A DNA stretch of 64,000 bases from Ariolimax columbianus (Eukaryota > Mollusca > Gastropoda > Stylommatophora > Arionidae), in assembly GCA_036924085.1 (NCBI GenBank), contig JAVGWX010000019.1, forward strand, positions 21,304,293-21,368,292. The letters run 5' to 3'. Shown piece after piece: positions 10,445 to 19,430 of this stretch (position 1 is its first letter; every line of letters starts with the position of its first letter). Made by a program: the position numbers and the translations under genes. The notes beneath the pieces are model-generated. The model did no database searches. It saw only the letters and a list, made by a program, of their open reading frames with translations, and was not told the origin of the DNA.

Positions 10445-10625
10445 TCGTCTTCAGACCTCGAATTCAATTACTCTAACGAATGCAGCAGTTGACTTGAGGG
10501 TCCGAGCACTTCTGTACAGCTACTTGTGGAAGGACACTGGTTGTTGCCAAATACTACTTCTTGTCGGTATACGATGGGCAGGACTGCAAAATGTGTTCTG
10601 ATGTCATGGGGGATATGCCGAGAAG
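10445..10625 (-). pseudogene. G3 LINE 3' end fragment
   Basis: Aligns by eye with the C-terminal region of G3 (34360-34560 in unit 2). It contains the words for the end of the zinc-knuckle region and the 3' tip (TTCGTCTTCAGACCTCGA on the plus strand). It is very decayed, with no open frame. Present in all units (37990 and 56598). Confidence 0.7.
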
Positions 10626-10945
10626 ATAGATGGCCAGCTAGAGTCGTTGCCTTGTGTTTTAAGTCAAGTCAGGTAATCCTCATACTCAACCATTGTCTTT
10701 CGTGTTGATCGTCCACGGTAACGGTTGATGAGTCTCGGGCAGCGTGGAGGACAGACGGAGTAGAATCGAAATGTCTCAGCCAGGTGTTCCGCGGGAGACT
10801 CCATTAGTGGTGAGGTCTTGTATTTCGTATAGTGTAAAGTGCAGAATCTGCAACAAAAGAAATATTATTTGTAAGATTCTGTGTTTACTTTAATCTTAGT
10901 CTTAGTAGACCTGTAATTCTACAAGGGAAGATGACCCTGTGGAGG
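10626..10945. other. unrecognised unit DNA
   Basis: No gene seen. In units 2 and 3 this DNA continues into several hundred more bases (38480-38885 and 57095-57640). Unit 1 has lost about 540 bp of that at the GGTCTC/GACTGG join near 10948. Confidence 0.5.
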
Positions 10946-10964
10946 TCTCGACTGGTGTTCATTT

Positions 10965-11395
10965 CTTCTTCTTCTTTTTCATTCGTCTTCAGACATCAAC
11001 GACAATGACTCTAATGAAGTCATCAGTCGACTCAAGGCTCTGTACGCTTCCGTACAGCTTCTCGTGGAATGACACTAGCTGTTGCCAAATGCTACTTCTT
11101 TTGTCGGTATACTGCGGATATGACTGCAAAATATGTTCTGCCTTCATGGGGGCTATGCCAAAGGCACGAAAGTCTGTAGTACCAATCTTGAACTTATTAA
11201 ACAGATCACATCTCAGACTGTTGTGACCTGTTCGTAGCCGAAGAATCATCATCATGTCTCGCCTGGAGAGTTTATGGTAGGCATCGTTTTCTATGTGACC
11301 AGGGTGGTCGTTTTTTTACATTTTGCACTGTACGTTGCCCTGATGAATGCTTTAGTCTCATTGTATGTAATTTCTGTATCTAACGTAGGTTAGGT
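10965..11395 (-). pseudogene. G3 LINE 3' fragment, second copy
   Basis: Minus-strand G3 tail. It starts at a TTC run (about 10966-10977). Reading in element sense, LRLRTGHNSLRCDL then KFKIGTTDF, AEHILQSYPQYTDKR and WQQLVSFHEKLYGS match the C-terminal zinc-knuckle region of G1 and G3, with the first Cys pair lost. The 88-codon open stretch 11255-10989 is part of it. It is 5'-truncated near 11390, where TATCTAACGTAGG begins. Unit 3 has it at 57658-58075; unit 2 lacks it. Confidence 0.8.
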
Positions 11396-11564
11396 TCTTG
11401 ATTTTGTACCATAGCGGTATTTTAACCATTCCTATCTATTTTTTATACTCCACAGGGGATAAGAGGGAGACTAGAACATGAGGGAACTACGTTTTGAACT
11501 CTCCCAGTTTTACCACTATAATCGCTCAGCAATTTACATAATGTACAGAGCGACACTATGCATT
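11396..11564. other. short spacer before the satellite
   Basis: Low-complexity, AT-rich DNA leading into the satellite, with nothing recognised. Matching DNA is at 38947-39064 and 58076-58264. Confidence 0.5.
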
Positions 11565-11965
11565 CATGTCTGAAATAGTATCTTACTATCCACATGTTAA
11601 CAAACTGACCCTAGACATTACAGTTCTAACTGGTATCTTACGATCCATATTTTAACAAACTTACCCTAGGCATTACAGTCCTAGCTAGTTACTTACTATG
11701 CTACATCAAGTTTTAATGTCCTATATATAGTATTTTACAATCCACAGATTATCATACCAGCATTAAATGTTGATGTCCTACACCGTATCTACCTAAGCAC
11801 ATGGTAACAGTCTTTTATATAATACGTTCTTATATGAATATTAACATACAGACAGAAAACGGTATTGGTCTATAAAGTATCGCACTATCCCCATTAAACA
11901 GATGTTCACTGACTCGAAACTTTACAGTCCTACATTGTAATTTGCTATCTATATATTAACAGACC
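11565..11965. repeat. 55-bp satellite, left part
   Basis: Diverged 55-bp monomers recognised by the recurring words GTATCTTACTATCCACATG and TTAACA followed by a GTCCTACA-type end. Unit 1 has about two copies of the CTGACCCTAGACATTACAG variant; unit 2 has about five in the same place (39080-39360). The array is interrupted at 11965/11966 by LINE copy B. Confidence 0.85.
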
Positions 11966-11994
11966 TTCTTCTTCTTCTTCTTCTGCGTACACAG

Positions 11995-12795
11995 TCAGAC
12001 AGTAACCATTATTTTTTCGAAAAAAGCGGCGGTCATCCTGAGACTCTCGCCACTACCATAGAGCTTGTCTTGCAGTTCCATTGGCAATGGCCACATCTGC
12101 TCTCTCCGATCCTCGTATGTCGGGCAGTTCTGCAGCAGATGTTCAGTGGTCATTTTACCAGTACCGCACGGGCATTCGTCGGTACACCCTATCTTCAATT
12201 TGTTGAATAGGTGGTACCTCAGTCTGTTGTGGCCAGTGCGAAGTCTGAAGACAACGACCTGCTCTCTTCGGTTCAACTGGTAATAGGCATCGTTTTTGGT
12301 GTAACCAGTATGTTCGGTTTCCCATTTGGTCATGTATCTGGCTTTGATAAGCCGTTTTGACTCTTCGTACGTCATACTGGTATCTGTTTGTGGTAGCCTT
12401 GCACCTTCTTTTGCCAGTCTGTCTGCCTCCTCGTTGCCTTGGATGTTGCAGTGTGACGGAACCTACTGTACCACTACCCTTTTTGGTGCGGACTGCTGGC
12501 ACAGTTTTCAGAGTGCTGCTCTTAAGTCATTAAGCTCAGTGTTTTTCTGGCTTTTTAGCGCTGTGACTACGGCGAGATCATCTGTCAGCAGGACTATATG
12601 GCTCTCATTTTCACTGTGTGTTACCATTTCTTCCACTGCCGCCCTCAGTGCCTCTGCCTCCGCTCTGAAATTGCTTGTGTACTTACCAGTAGCGAATGAC
12701 AGTGTTATTTTTCTGCCATTTGGTAGGTTCAGGAATGCTCCTGCCCCTCCGTTCTGTGTAGTGTTTGTTACAGAACCATCGGTGTATGCATGGGT
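11995..12795 (-). pseudogene. G1 ORF2 C-terminus: RNase H and zinc knuckle (copy B)
   Basis: The same frame as ORF2, cut off by TAG 12796-12798. It holds an RNase H (YTDGS, RAEAEAL, LLTDDLA, GNEEADRL) that would remove the RNA strand from the hybrid. A CPCGTGKMTTEHLLQNCP zinc-knuckle-like motif follows (C-x-C-x7-H-x4-C), then an ending at TGA 11995-11997. Two more in-frame stops, TGA 12508-12510 and TAG 12463-12465, are shared with copy A. Without the three stops the ORF2 frame would be 1305 codons, and no frameshift is needed. Confidence 0.85.
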
Positions 12796-15700
12796 CTAGT
12801 CCATGCTTGGGTAGCTTTTCGTTATGAAGCTTAGGGTAGTGTCTCTCCTTTCTTTTTCAGTCTGGCAGTTTTTGTTTGCAATACCTGGTATATTTTCTAC
12901 CACCTCTGGAAATATATCCTGCCTCCAAGTAGGTTTTCGTACAGTAGTGATGGGTTTTGGTGTTGTTAGTGCGTTTATGGGATCTTCGTGCATCTTTGCT
13001 TTGGCTATTTCTGCAAAGTTTCTCCGCTTTAGTTTCCCATTTCCCAGATTGTTTAGTCCCTGGTACATTGGATGGTCCGTCAGTCTTCGGAGTTTCTCTG
13101 ACTGCAGCTGGGCTCTGCAGTCTCTTCTATCGGTCATGGATTGCAGTTTTGTAATCTTTTCAAGTTCTACAATTGGCGTTGACTTCATGCCACCTGTTAT
13201 AATTCTCATGGCTTGGTTTTGAAGTTTGTTAACTTTATCGAAGTTCGCCTTCGCTGCTGTTGTCCATGCCGCAATGCCATACTCGAGAACTGGTCTCACT
13301 CTTCCAGTGTACAGTTTCTTTAGTATGCCTTCGTCTGCTCCCCAGCTTGTGCCAGCAAGTTTCCTCATGATCGCCATTCTTTCTCTGGCTTTCATTCGGT
13401 TTCTCTCAATCTGACTTTTCCATGTCATGCGCCGATCAAATGTGACTCCCAGATAGGTTGGGTTGTCGTTTGGCTGCAGGATTTTGCCATTTAGACTTAA
13501 TTTGGTACTTTGGGGTTTTAATGAGAGCGAGAATATTGTGCACGTGGTTTTCTCCTCGTTTATTTTGACCAGCCATGAGTTCGCCCACTCTTCCAGCGAT
13601 GTTAGGGCCGTCTGCATCCGATTTCTTGCTATGGTGAGATTCTTTTCAGAGGTCCACATAGCCAGATCGTCTGCAAACATTGAGCTATGGACTCTTCTTG
13701 GTATATTCTCTGTAATGTCGTTTATATATACCAGGAAGAGTGTGGGTGACAATACTCCCCCTTGGGGTACTCCCTGCTCGAGTGTCACCTTTTTGCTCAT
13801 CTGCCCTTGTACTTGGACTCTGGCCGTTCTTTGTTTGAGGTAGTGGTTGATCCACTTGTACATCTTCCCACAGACATCACTTCTTCTTAGCTTGACTCTA
13901 AGTCCATCTTTCCAGACTTTGTCAAATGCCTTTTCCAGATCCACCCAAACAGCTACTGTGTGTTTCTGTGCCAGGTAGGCATCTTCTATCTCCTGGGCTA
14001 TGAGGATGACCTGGTCCTCAGTGGATCTGTGCTGTCTAAAGCCGGCTTGCTGTGGAATTAGTATTCGTTTTTCTTCCAGATGCCACATCAGTCTGGTGTT
14101 TATCATCCGTTGCATCAGCTTGCCGACACAGCTCAGTAGGCTGATGGGCCTGTATCCATTTGGATCTGTTTTATCCTTTCCTGTTTTTGGTACTGGTACC
14201 AGTATTGCATCTTTCCATGCCGGGGGTACAATACCCCTTTTCCAGCTTTGGTTCAGGACTGACAGTAGTTTCCTCTTCGCTGTTTGGCCCAGCCCCATCA
14301 GCATTTCGTTTGTTATCCCATCTTTTCCGGGAGATTTCCTTTTCTTTAGTGTTCTCATAGCCTCTTCCATTTCGCGCATTGTAAGTTTGGCCATCATGTG
14401 CTCTTCGGGAGCCGTATTTATGTTTTCGTGTCCCTTTAGCTCTTCGCTAATGTCTGTATGCTTTTCTGCAGGGACCTCGATGTGGTTTGCTCTGGCATAG
14501 TGATCGACAAAGGCGTTTGCGGCTTTCTTACCTGTGATCAAGTTCTCGCCCTGCTTGATAGTAATTTGTTTATTTGACGGGGTTTCGTCGTTCATGGCTC
14601 TGACTAGCTTCCATAGCTTGTTCCCGTCTTTGTCCAGGTTTAGACTTTCCGTTTTATCTTTCCAGCTTTCTCTTGCTGTTTGTTTGAGAGTGTGTTTGTA
14701 TTTCGCCGCAGCGGCTTTGAGGGCGATGTTTGCCTCCATGGATTTTTCTCGCTCTGCCATGTTCCTAGCATTTGTTACTGCATCTTCCACTTTCTGCAAC
14801 TCATCATTCCAGTAGGGCTTATAGTTTTTCCTAGCTCCTCTTGGGATGGTTTCAGGGGCGGCTTGCATTATTGCCTTGCTTAGGCTCTCTACCATGGGCT
14901 TCATTTTGGTGTTTCGTGTGTTGATGGTTTCACACAGCCCATCTGTCAGGATTGCAAATCTGTCCCAGTCGGCTCGTTTGTAATTCCAACGTGGGAGCGG
15001 TTTTGTTTCCTGTGGGCCTACTTCCATGTCAATGGTTAGCCCGATCGGCCTGTGGTCGCTACCTGCCAGTTGGTTTAGCACCTGGCGGTCTATTTTATGG
15101 TGTATGTCCTGTGTGGAGAATGCCAAATCTAGAGTCGAGGTGGTATGCCATGTTCTTGAATAGAAGCTAGGGCTATCCTCCGGCCTATTGATTAGGGAGA
15201 GATTTGCATCTATCTCCCAATCTTCCACTTCGTCACCTCTGCTGTCTGTGTCAGAGTATCCCCATCTCTCCGAGTGGCTGTTGAAATCTCCAACTACTAT
15301 GCAGTTGGAGTCTCTGACCTCCATACTCGAGAGCGATAGGTCTCTGTTTGGTGGTCCGTACAGATTGAAAATGCGGAGCTTTGTCTCTTGAGCCATTATG
15401 TCCACTCCTACAATTTCTGCTTGTCCGGTGTGATTGACAGATACCGCGCTACTCGGTATGCAGTTTCTGGTCAGTATCAGGACCCCTCCTTTGTGGCCTT
15501 CTCTATCTAGACGGAAGGTCTGATATCCTCTGATTGAGAATTTATGGTTATTGTTGAGGTGCGTTTCCTGGATACATGCCACGTCAATCTTACCTTCATG
15601 CAGGTGGTGTGTTAGGGAAAGTTTTTTGTTAATGACTCCCTCCGCATTCCACTGTAGTATTTTGAGGGTCTTGAGGTTTTGGCCAATAGACGTTGCCCCA

Positions 15701-15912
15701 TAGCCATGTGCCTTGACTTCACGACACATGGGTGGGTGACCACCAGTAGTCAAGGGTGGGCCCCTTCGAGGCGTGAGGCCCGGCACTATCGCTGCCTGGC
15801 GGGACTCCGCAGGATGAGCGCCATACGTTTTTCTATTAGGTTGTACTGCCATCATACTGTGATTTACGTTGCACTGTTTTGTTAGGTTGCGGCCCCGTGC
15901 ATCCGATTTCAA
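12796..15912 (-). CDS. G1 ORF2: endonuclease and reverse transcriptase (copy B)
   Basis: A 1038-codon frame. APE-type endonuclease at about residues 83-290: Asn89 (LQWNAEG), Glu116 (CIQETH), Asp209/Asn211 (VVGDFNSH) and SDH at 285-287, all key residues present. Reverse transcriptase at about 525-800: KSPGKDGI, NGYRPISLLS, Asp658 (WVDLEKAFD), GVPQGGVLSPTLFLVYIND, and FADD at 746-749. The product would nick target DNA and copy LINE RNA in place. The frame ends at TAG 12796-12798, where copy A has TGG (Trp) just before the RNase H motif YTDGS. The frame then continues open apart from two more stops. The Met at 15912 may not be the true start, since residues 1-80 look like linker. An endonuclease this intact suggests fairly recent insertion. 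Confidence 0.85.
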   Translation of the reverse strand: MKSDARGRNLTKQCNVNHSMMAVQPNRKTYGAHPAESRQAAIVPGLTPRRGPPLTTGGHPPMCREVKAHGYGATSIGQNLKTLKILQWNAEGVINKKLSLTHHLHEGKIDVACIQETHLNNNHKFSIRGYQTFRLDREGHKGGVLILTRNCIPSSAVSVNHTGQAEIVGVDIMAQETKLRIFNLYGPPNRDLSLSSMEVRDSNCIVVGDFNSHSERWGYSDTDSRGDEVEDWEIDANLSLINRPEDSPSFYSRTWHTTSTLDLAFSTQDIHHKIDRQVLNQLAGSDHRPIGLTIDMEVGPQETKPLPRWNYKRADWDRFAILTDGLCETINTRNTKMKPMVESLSKAIMQAAPETIPRGARKNYKPYWNDELQKVEDAVTNARNMAEREKSMEANIALKAAAAKYKHTLKQTARESWKDKTESLNLDKDGNKLWKLVRAMNDETPSNKQITIKQGENLITGKKAANAFVDHYARANHIEVPAEKHTDISEELKGHENINTAPEEHMMAKLTMREMEEAMRTLKKRKSPGKDGITNEMLMGLGQTAKRKLLSVLNQSWKRGIVPPAWKDAILVPVPKTGKDKTDPNGYRPISLLSCVGKLMQRMINTRLMWHLEEKRILIPQQAGFRQHRSTEDQVILIAQEIEDAYLAQKHTVAVWVDLEKAFDKVWKDGLRVKLRRSDVCGKMYKWINHYLKQRTARVQVQGQMSKKVTLEQGVPQGGVLSPTLFLVYINDITENIPRRVHSSMFADDLAMWTSEKNLTIARNRMQTALTSLEEWANSWLVKINEEKTTCTIFSLSLKPQSTKLSLNGKILQPNDNPTYLGVTFDRRMTWKSQIERNRMKARERMAIMRKLAGTSWGADEGILKKLYTGRVRPVLEYGIAAWTTAAKANFDKVNKLQNQAMRIITGGMKSTPIVELEKITKLQSMTDRRDCRAQLQSEKLRRLTDHPMYQGLNNLGNGKLKRRNFAEIAKAKMHEDPINALTTPKPITTVRKPTWRQDIFPEVVENIPGIANKNCQTEKERRDTTLSFITKSYPSMD

Positions 15913-16049
15913 CAGGCGTTTCTGTAGGGGTGCCCTCCTTAGCCGTTGGCTGTCCCCAGCCTATCTGCAAGGCAGCAGTTGTTTACGATCAGAGTTTTCT
16001 CTCTTATGGAAGTTGTCTTACCAGACTATCGAGTCTTCACTACTCGTGT

Positions 16050-16560
16050 CTATAGGGTGCAATGATGATATGTGATGATATATGAGATGGACTGGTTTAC
16101 CCGGAAGAGAGGCAGTCCAGTGTGTCTGTGTTTCAGGATCGTCACGTCCTGCCAGGAACGTAGCATTTGCATTTGATTGGGGTATCTCTTTTTCCCTTTA
16201 TTTTCTTGGCTTCTATGCAGGGATGGTACGCCTAGCATTCCCCGCCACCTAGGGTGTTGACACAGTGGGGCAGGTGTGCAATGTCCGCTGGTCTGCATCT
16301 CTTCTGCGTCCAGTATGATAGTTATATGGCTGATAACGTACAGAGGTAGATATCGTAGCCGGAGTGCATTCAGCCAGAGGACAAGCCTGGTAATGTCACC
16401 GAGATGTTGTTCGCCTGGTGTGCGGACAACTCTCATGGTCAGTGGTTGAGTCTTGACAGTTCACAGTGAGGTGGCTGCTCTACTGTTTTCGACACCCCGA
16501 CCAGGTACTAAGTCTTTGGTTGGTGGTTTCGCACCCAATCGCCGTTTAGGGTGAGTATCA
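16050..16560 (-). pseudogene. probable decayed ORF1 (gag-like) of G1
   Basis: Upstream of ORF2, where such LINEs carry ORF1. One frame is open for 128 codons (16436-16050) but does not look like a protein. In the neighbouring frame, near 16185-16290, one can read HCVNTLGGGEC, then AYHPCIEAKKIKGK after a stop. This resembles the last CCHC zinc knuckle and lysine-rich end of LINE gag proteins, broken by stops and small indels. The call rests on position and a weak motif. It could equally be untranslated leader. Confidence 0.35.
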
Positions 16561-16565
16561 AGCAG

Positions 16566-16645
16566 TTGTCCGCCCGCTTTGATTGGCGGGCGGCAAGGAC
16601 CTCTTACTGTGGCTCTACCTGATAGGGCTGGGGCGCAAGCCCCAG
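16566..16645. other. two strong hairpins in the G1 leader
   Basis: CCGCCCGC at 16570-16577 pairs perfectly with GCGGGCGG at 16586-16593. CTGGGGC-GCAA-GCCCCAG at 16628-16645 is a 7-bp stem with a four-base loop. Both are GC-rich in a moderate-GC context, so the leader RNA is probably structured. No ribozyme fold was identified. Confidence 0.6.
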
Positions 16646-16866
16646 GTCCCGAGCATGTAAGAGCCTCCCATTGCAGTGGTGCTGAGATTTTAGGCGGGAT
16701 TGCGGCTTACAAGGGTTCGGCCGTAATCCCCCACATGGTAGCCTCGCGCCCTTGGCTTATCAGCCTGGTACGTGAACCAAAGTGTCTGCGGCTCCTCTCG
16801 ATTTGAGCTGGTTTTCCGTAGCAACGCCCTGTCATTTGTAGGGTAAAACTGACCTGTCTTCAGAGA

Positions 16867-17482
16867 ATCTATTTCCAGCACCCGTTCACTATTTAGTCAG
16901 ACGAATTTATTGAGGGCTTTTGTTTGTCAATGACCAGGTATTTGAAATCTGCGGTTTCTGCGGAGTTAAACACGATTTCCGTAGCGTTCTTTCATTTGAG
17001 TGTTTGAGAGCTGACTTGTCATCCGTGAGTCTAATACCAGCGTACGTTCATTATTAGACCCAAACGGCAGTGCTCACGATTTGTCAGTTGTTCTACAGTA
17101 TTGGCGTGTTCAGTCAAATTAAGCCGCAGGTTCCACACCTGGTGGTGCCCTTCCGTCAATTCCCTTAGCGAGACAATCAAGTTTCTTAGGGGGTAGTCCC
17201 AGATTTTTGAGGGTCTAATTCCAGCACATGTTCTCTATTAGACCCCACGAAGGTGTACTTTTTGATAGTCATTCTGCAGTATTGGCGTGTTTAGTTAACT
17301 TAGGTCTCAGGCTCCACTCCTGATAGTGCTCTTCCGTCAATTCCTTTATCAAACACTGGATGCAGACAAAACCGGGCCACAGGGGGCATAACCCCAGATT
17401 TCTGGGGGTCTAAGTCCAGCACCAGTTACATATTAGACCCCAGAAAAGTGGTCTCGGCATGTCAATCATTTCAGTGTTGGCA
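16867..17482 (-). repeat. G1 5' tandem monomers with 18S-derived cores
   Basis: Monomers start at about 17029, 17213 and 17408 (spacing 184 and 195 bp), with a partial fourth near 16867-16905. Each opens on the plus strand with GTCTAAT-CCAGCA and closes a hairpin with ATTAGACCC; the third copy has a stem of about 12 bp. Each then has about 60 bp of TATTGGC-type linker. Copies two and one end in about 62 bp matching 18S rRNA (17106-17168 and 17287-17350, including CCGTCAATTCC). The third leads straight into long 18S at 17483. The cores have diverged from each other and from 18S, so they are older than this insertion. Confidence 0.8.
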
Positions 17483-17504
17483 GTGTTGAGTCAAATTAAG
17501 CCGC

Positions 17505-17542
<38 letters not shown>

Positions 17543-18508
17543 CAAGTTTCAGCTTTGCAACCATACTTCCCCCGGAACCCAAACACTTTGGTTTCCCGGA
17601 AGCTGCCCGCAGAGTCATCGAAGCAACTCCTGCGGATCGCTAGTCGGCATCGTTTATGGTCAGAACTACGACGGTATCTGATCGTCTTCGCGCCTCTGAC
17701 TTTCGTTCTTGATTAATGAAAACATTCTTGACAAATGCTTTCGCAGTAGCTCGTCTTACGGCGATCCAAGAATTTCACCTCTAACGCCGCAATACGAATG
17801 CCCCCGTTTGTCCCTGTTAATCATTACCTCCAGTTCCGAAAACTAACAAAATAGAACCGAGGTCCTATTCCATTATTCCATGCACCATTATTCAGGCAGC
17901 CGAGGCCTGCTTTGAACACTCTAATTTTTTCAAAGTAAACGCGCCGGCCACATAGGACGCTCAGCGAAGAGCACCCGTGGGAGAGAACCAACAGACGGTA
18001 GGGCAGGAAACAACGGGCAGTGAACCGGCGCGAGCCGGACCGCCCGCCTGCGCCTGAGATCCAACTACGAGCTTTTTAACTGCAACAACTTTAATATACG
18101 CTATTGGAGCTGGAATTACCGCGGCTGCTGGCACCAGACTTGCCCTCCAATAGATCCTCGTTAAAGGGTTTAAAGTGTACTCATTCAAATTACGGGGCCT
18201 CGAAAGAGTCCCGTATTGTTATTTTTCGTCACTACCTCCCCGTGCCGGGAGTGGGTAAGTTGCGCGCCTGCTGCCTTCCTTGGATGTGGTAGCCGTTTCT
18301 CATGCTCTCTCTCCGGAATCGAACCCTGATTCCCCGTTACCCGTTACAAACATGGTAGGCATGTCACGTACCATCGACATTTGATAGGGCAGACATTTGA
18401 AAGATGCGTCGCCGGCACATGAGGCCATGCGATCAGCACAAAGTTATCCAGAGTCACCAGTGGGGACGCCGTACCCCGCGAGGGGAAACGACGATTGGTT
18501 TTGAACTA
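17483..18508 (-). rRNA. partial 18S rRNA gene (about 1.0 kb, pseudogene)
   Basis: The plus strand is the reverse complement of a eukaryotic 18S rRNA. Landmarks: CCGTCAATTCCTT at about 17530, GAATTTCACCTCTAACGCCG at 17771-17790, ACCGCGGCTGCTGGCACCAG at 18118-18137 (530 loop), and the GC-rich V4 insert at 17940-18060. It spans roughly 18S bases 165-1190 of about 1800 (estimate from memory). The high-coordinate end is lost at AATAATATCTTAC, which also fits the satellite. The other end stops after ACTCAACAC in rRNA sense, exactly where LINE monomers begin. It lies in the same sense as LINE copy B. It is truncated at both ends, so it is not a working rRNA gene. The V4 region looks molluscan. Confidence 0.9.
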
Positions 18509-18842
18509 ATAATATCTTACTATCCACATGTCAACAGGCCAACACAGAGCTTGAATGTCCTACAGAGTATTTTACTATCCACATGCCAACAGGCCAACAC
18601 ATAGCTTGAATGTCCTACATAGTATCTTACTATCCACATGTCAACACATAGCTTGAATGTCCTACAGAGTATCTTACTATTCACAAGTCAACTGGCCAAC
18701 ACAGAGCTTGAATGCCGTACATAATATCTTACTATCCACATGTTAACAGGCAGACACCAAGCTTTACTGTTAAAAATAATATCTTACTATCCACGTGTTA
18801 ACAGACCGAGAGTAAGTTTTAATGTTCTACACAATATCTTAC

Positions 18843-18898
18843 TTCTTCTTCTTCTTCAACAAATTCACGTTGATGTCTGACAGCGTACGTCGAAGAAG
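18843..18898 (+). mobile_element. 56-bp LINE 3' tip with target duplication
   Basis: Plus-strand LINE 3' end: AACAAATTCACGTTGATGTC, then TGACAGCGTACGTCGAAGAAG. It matches, in the opposite orientation, the last 45 bp of G1 copies (214-260). It is flanked by ATATCTTAC at 18834-18842 and 18899-18907, a 9-bp target-site duplication. It is an extremely 5'-truncated insertion and is repeated in all units, so it predates their duplication. Confidence 0.85.
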
Positions 18899-19174
18899 AT
18901 ATCTTACTGTACCCATGTCATCAGCCCGACTCTGAGCTTTGCTATCCTACATGATATTGTACAATTCACATGTTTTAATGTCATTCATAGTATTTTACAG
19001 TCTCCATGTCAACAGACCAACACCAAGCTGTAATGTCCTAATATCAAATCTTTCTTTCTAAATGTTAACAGACCCAATATCAAGCTGTAATGTACTACAT
19101 AAAATTTTACTATCTAAATGTTAACAGACCGATGCTATTCGCTAATATCCTAAATATTATCTTACTGTCACCAT

Positions 19175-19430
19175 GGGGACGGTGTGGCCTAGTGGTTAAG
19201 TGGCACGGCTCAAAACCCGAAGGTGCTGGGTTAAATCCCCATCACAACACCGGCCGCTACCCCGGGGAAGCGAATCCTTAGAAAATGCAAGAGGAAGCAG
19301 ACCCTTACATAAAATGCATGCTGAAGTTGGAAGCACTTGGCCGACAGGCGCAAAATAAAAACCCGAGTACAATGTACACCACTTAGGGGATTAGAGAAAT
19401 AAGGCGAACTCAAAAAAAACAAAAAAACAA
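19175..19430 (+). mobile_element. tRNA-derived SINE
   Basis: The head has a tRNA-like internal promoter: a box A region (GTGGCCTAGTGGTTAAGTGG) and box B (GGGTTAAATCC here, GGGTTCAATCC in the other units). A central region unrelated to tRNA follows, then an A-rich end. It is flanked by CTGTCACCAT at 19165-19174 and 19431-19440, a perfect 10-bp target duplication inside a satellite monomer. RNA polymerase III would have transcribed it and a LINE would have moved it. The box B of this copy is mutated. SINEs with tRNA heads are common in molluscs. Confidence 0.9.

Larger units (their letters stand above)
11966..17482 (-). mobile_element. G1 LINE copy B, longest copy, private to unit 1
   Basis: The best-preserved LINE in the window. 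In element sense: tandem 5' monomers with 18S-derived cores (17482-16867), a structured leader and decayed ORF1 (about 16866-15913), an ORF2 with endonuclease, reverse transcriptase and RNase H (15912-11995), a very short 3' region, and a (GAA)6-type end at 11966. The domain order, RNase H and simple-repeat tail suit the I/Nimb side of the LINE tree (inference). It entered the satellite after CAGACC; unit 2 shows the empty site at 39636/39637. No target duplication was seen, because the other end continues into 18S sequence. Confidence 0.85.

Noticed and set aside
12824..13222. Secreted-looking plus-strand ORF (MKLRVVSLLSFSVWQFLF)
   Set aside because: Antisense shadow of the G1 connection region, and also seen over copy A at 5829. 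The signal-peptide look is accidental.
13463..14500. Plus-strand ORFs opposite G1 ORF2
   Set aside because: They mirror copy A's shadows (6468-6848) and are explained by the real minus-strand frame with all catalytic motifs.
16566..16645. HDV-like ribozyme at the LINE 5' end
   Set aside because: Hairpins are present, but the nested double-pseudoknot pairing and catalytic core words could not be found by eye on either strand.
11966..17482. R2-type element (restriction-like endonuclease) in rDNA
   Set aside because: Copy B has a clear N-terminal APE-type endonuclease and an RNase H, which R2 elements lack.
17483..18508. Working 18S rRNA gene or rDNA unit
   Set aside because: Both ends are missing, no 5.8S or 28S is present, and units 2 and 3 have no such sequence.
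19175..19250. Functional tRNA gene
   Set aside because: The tRNA-like head continues into a SINE body with an A-rich end and target duplication. The acceptor ends do not pair as a tRNA.
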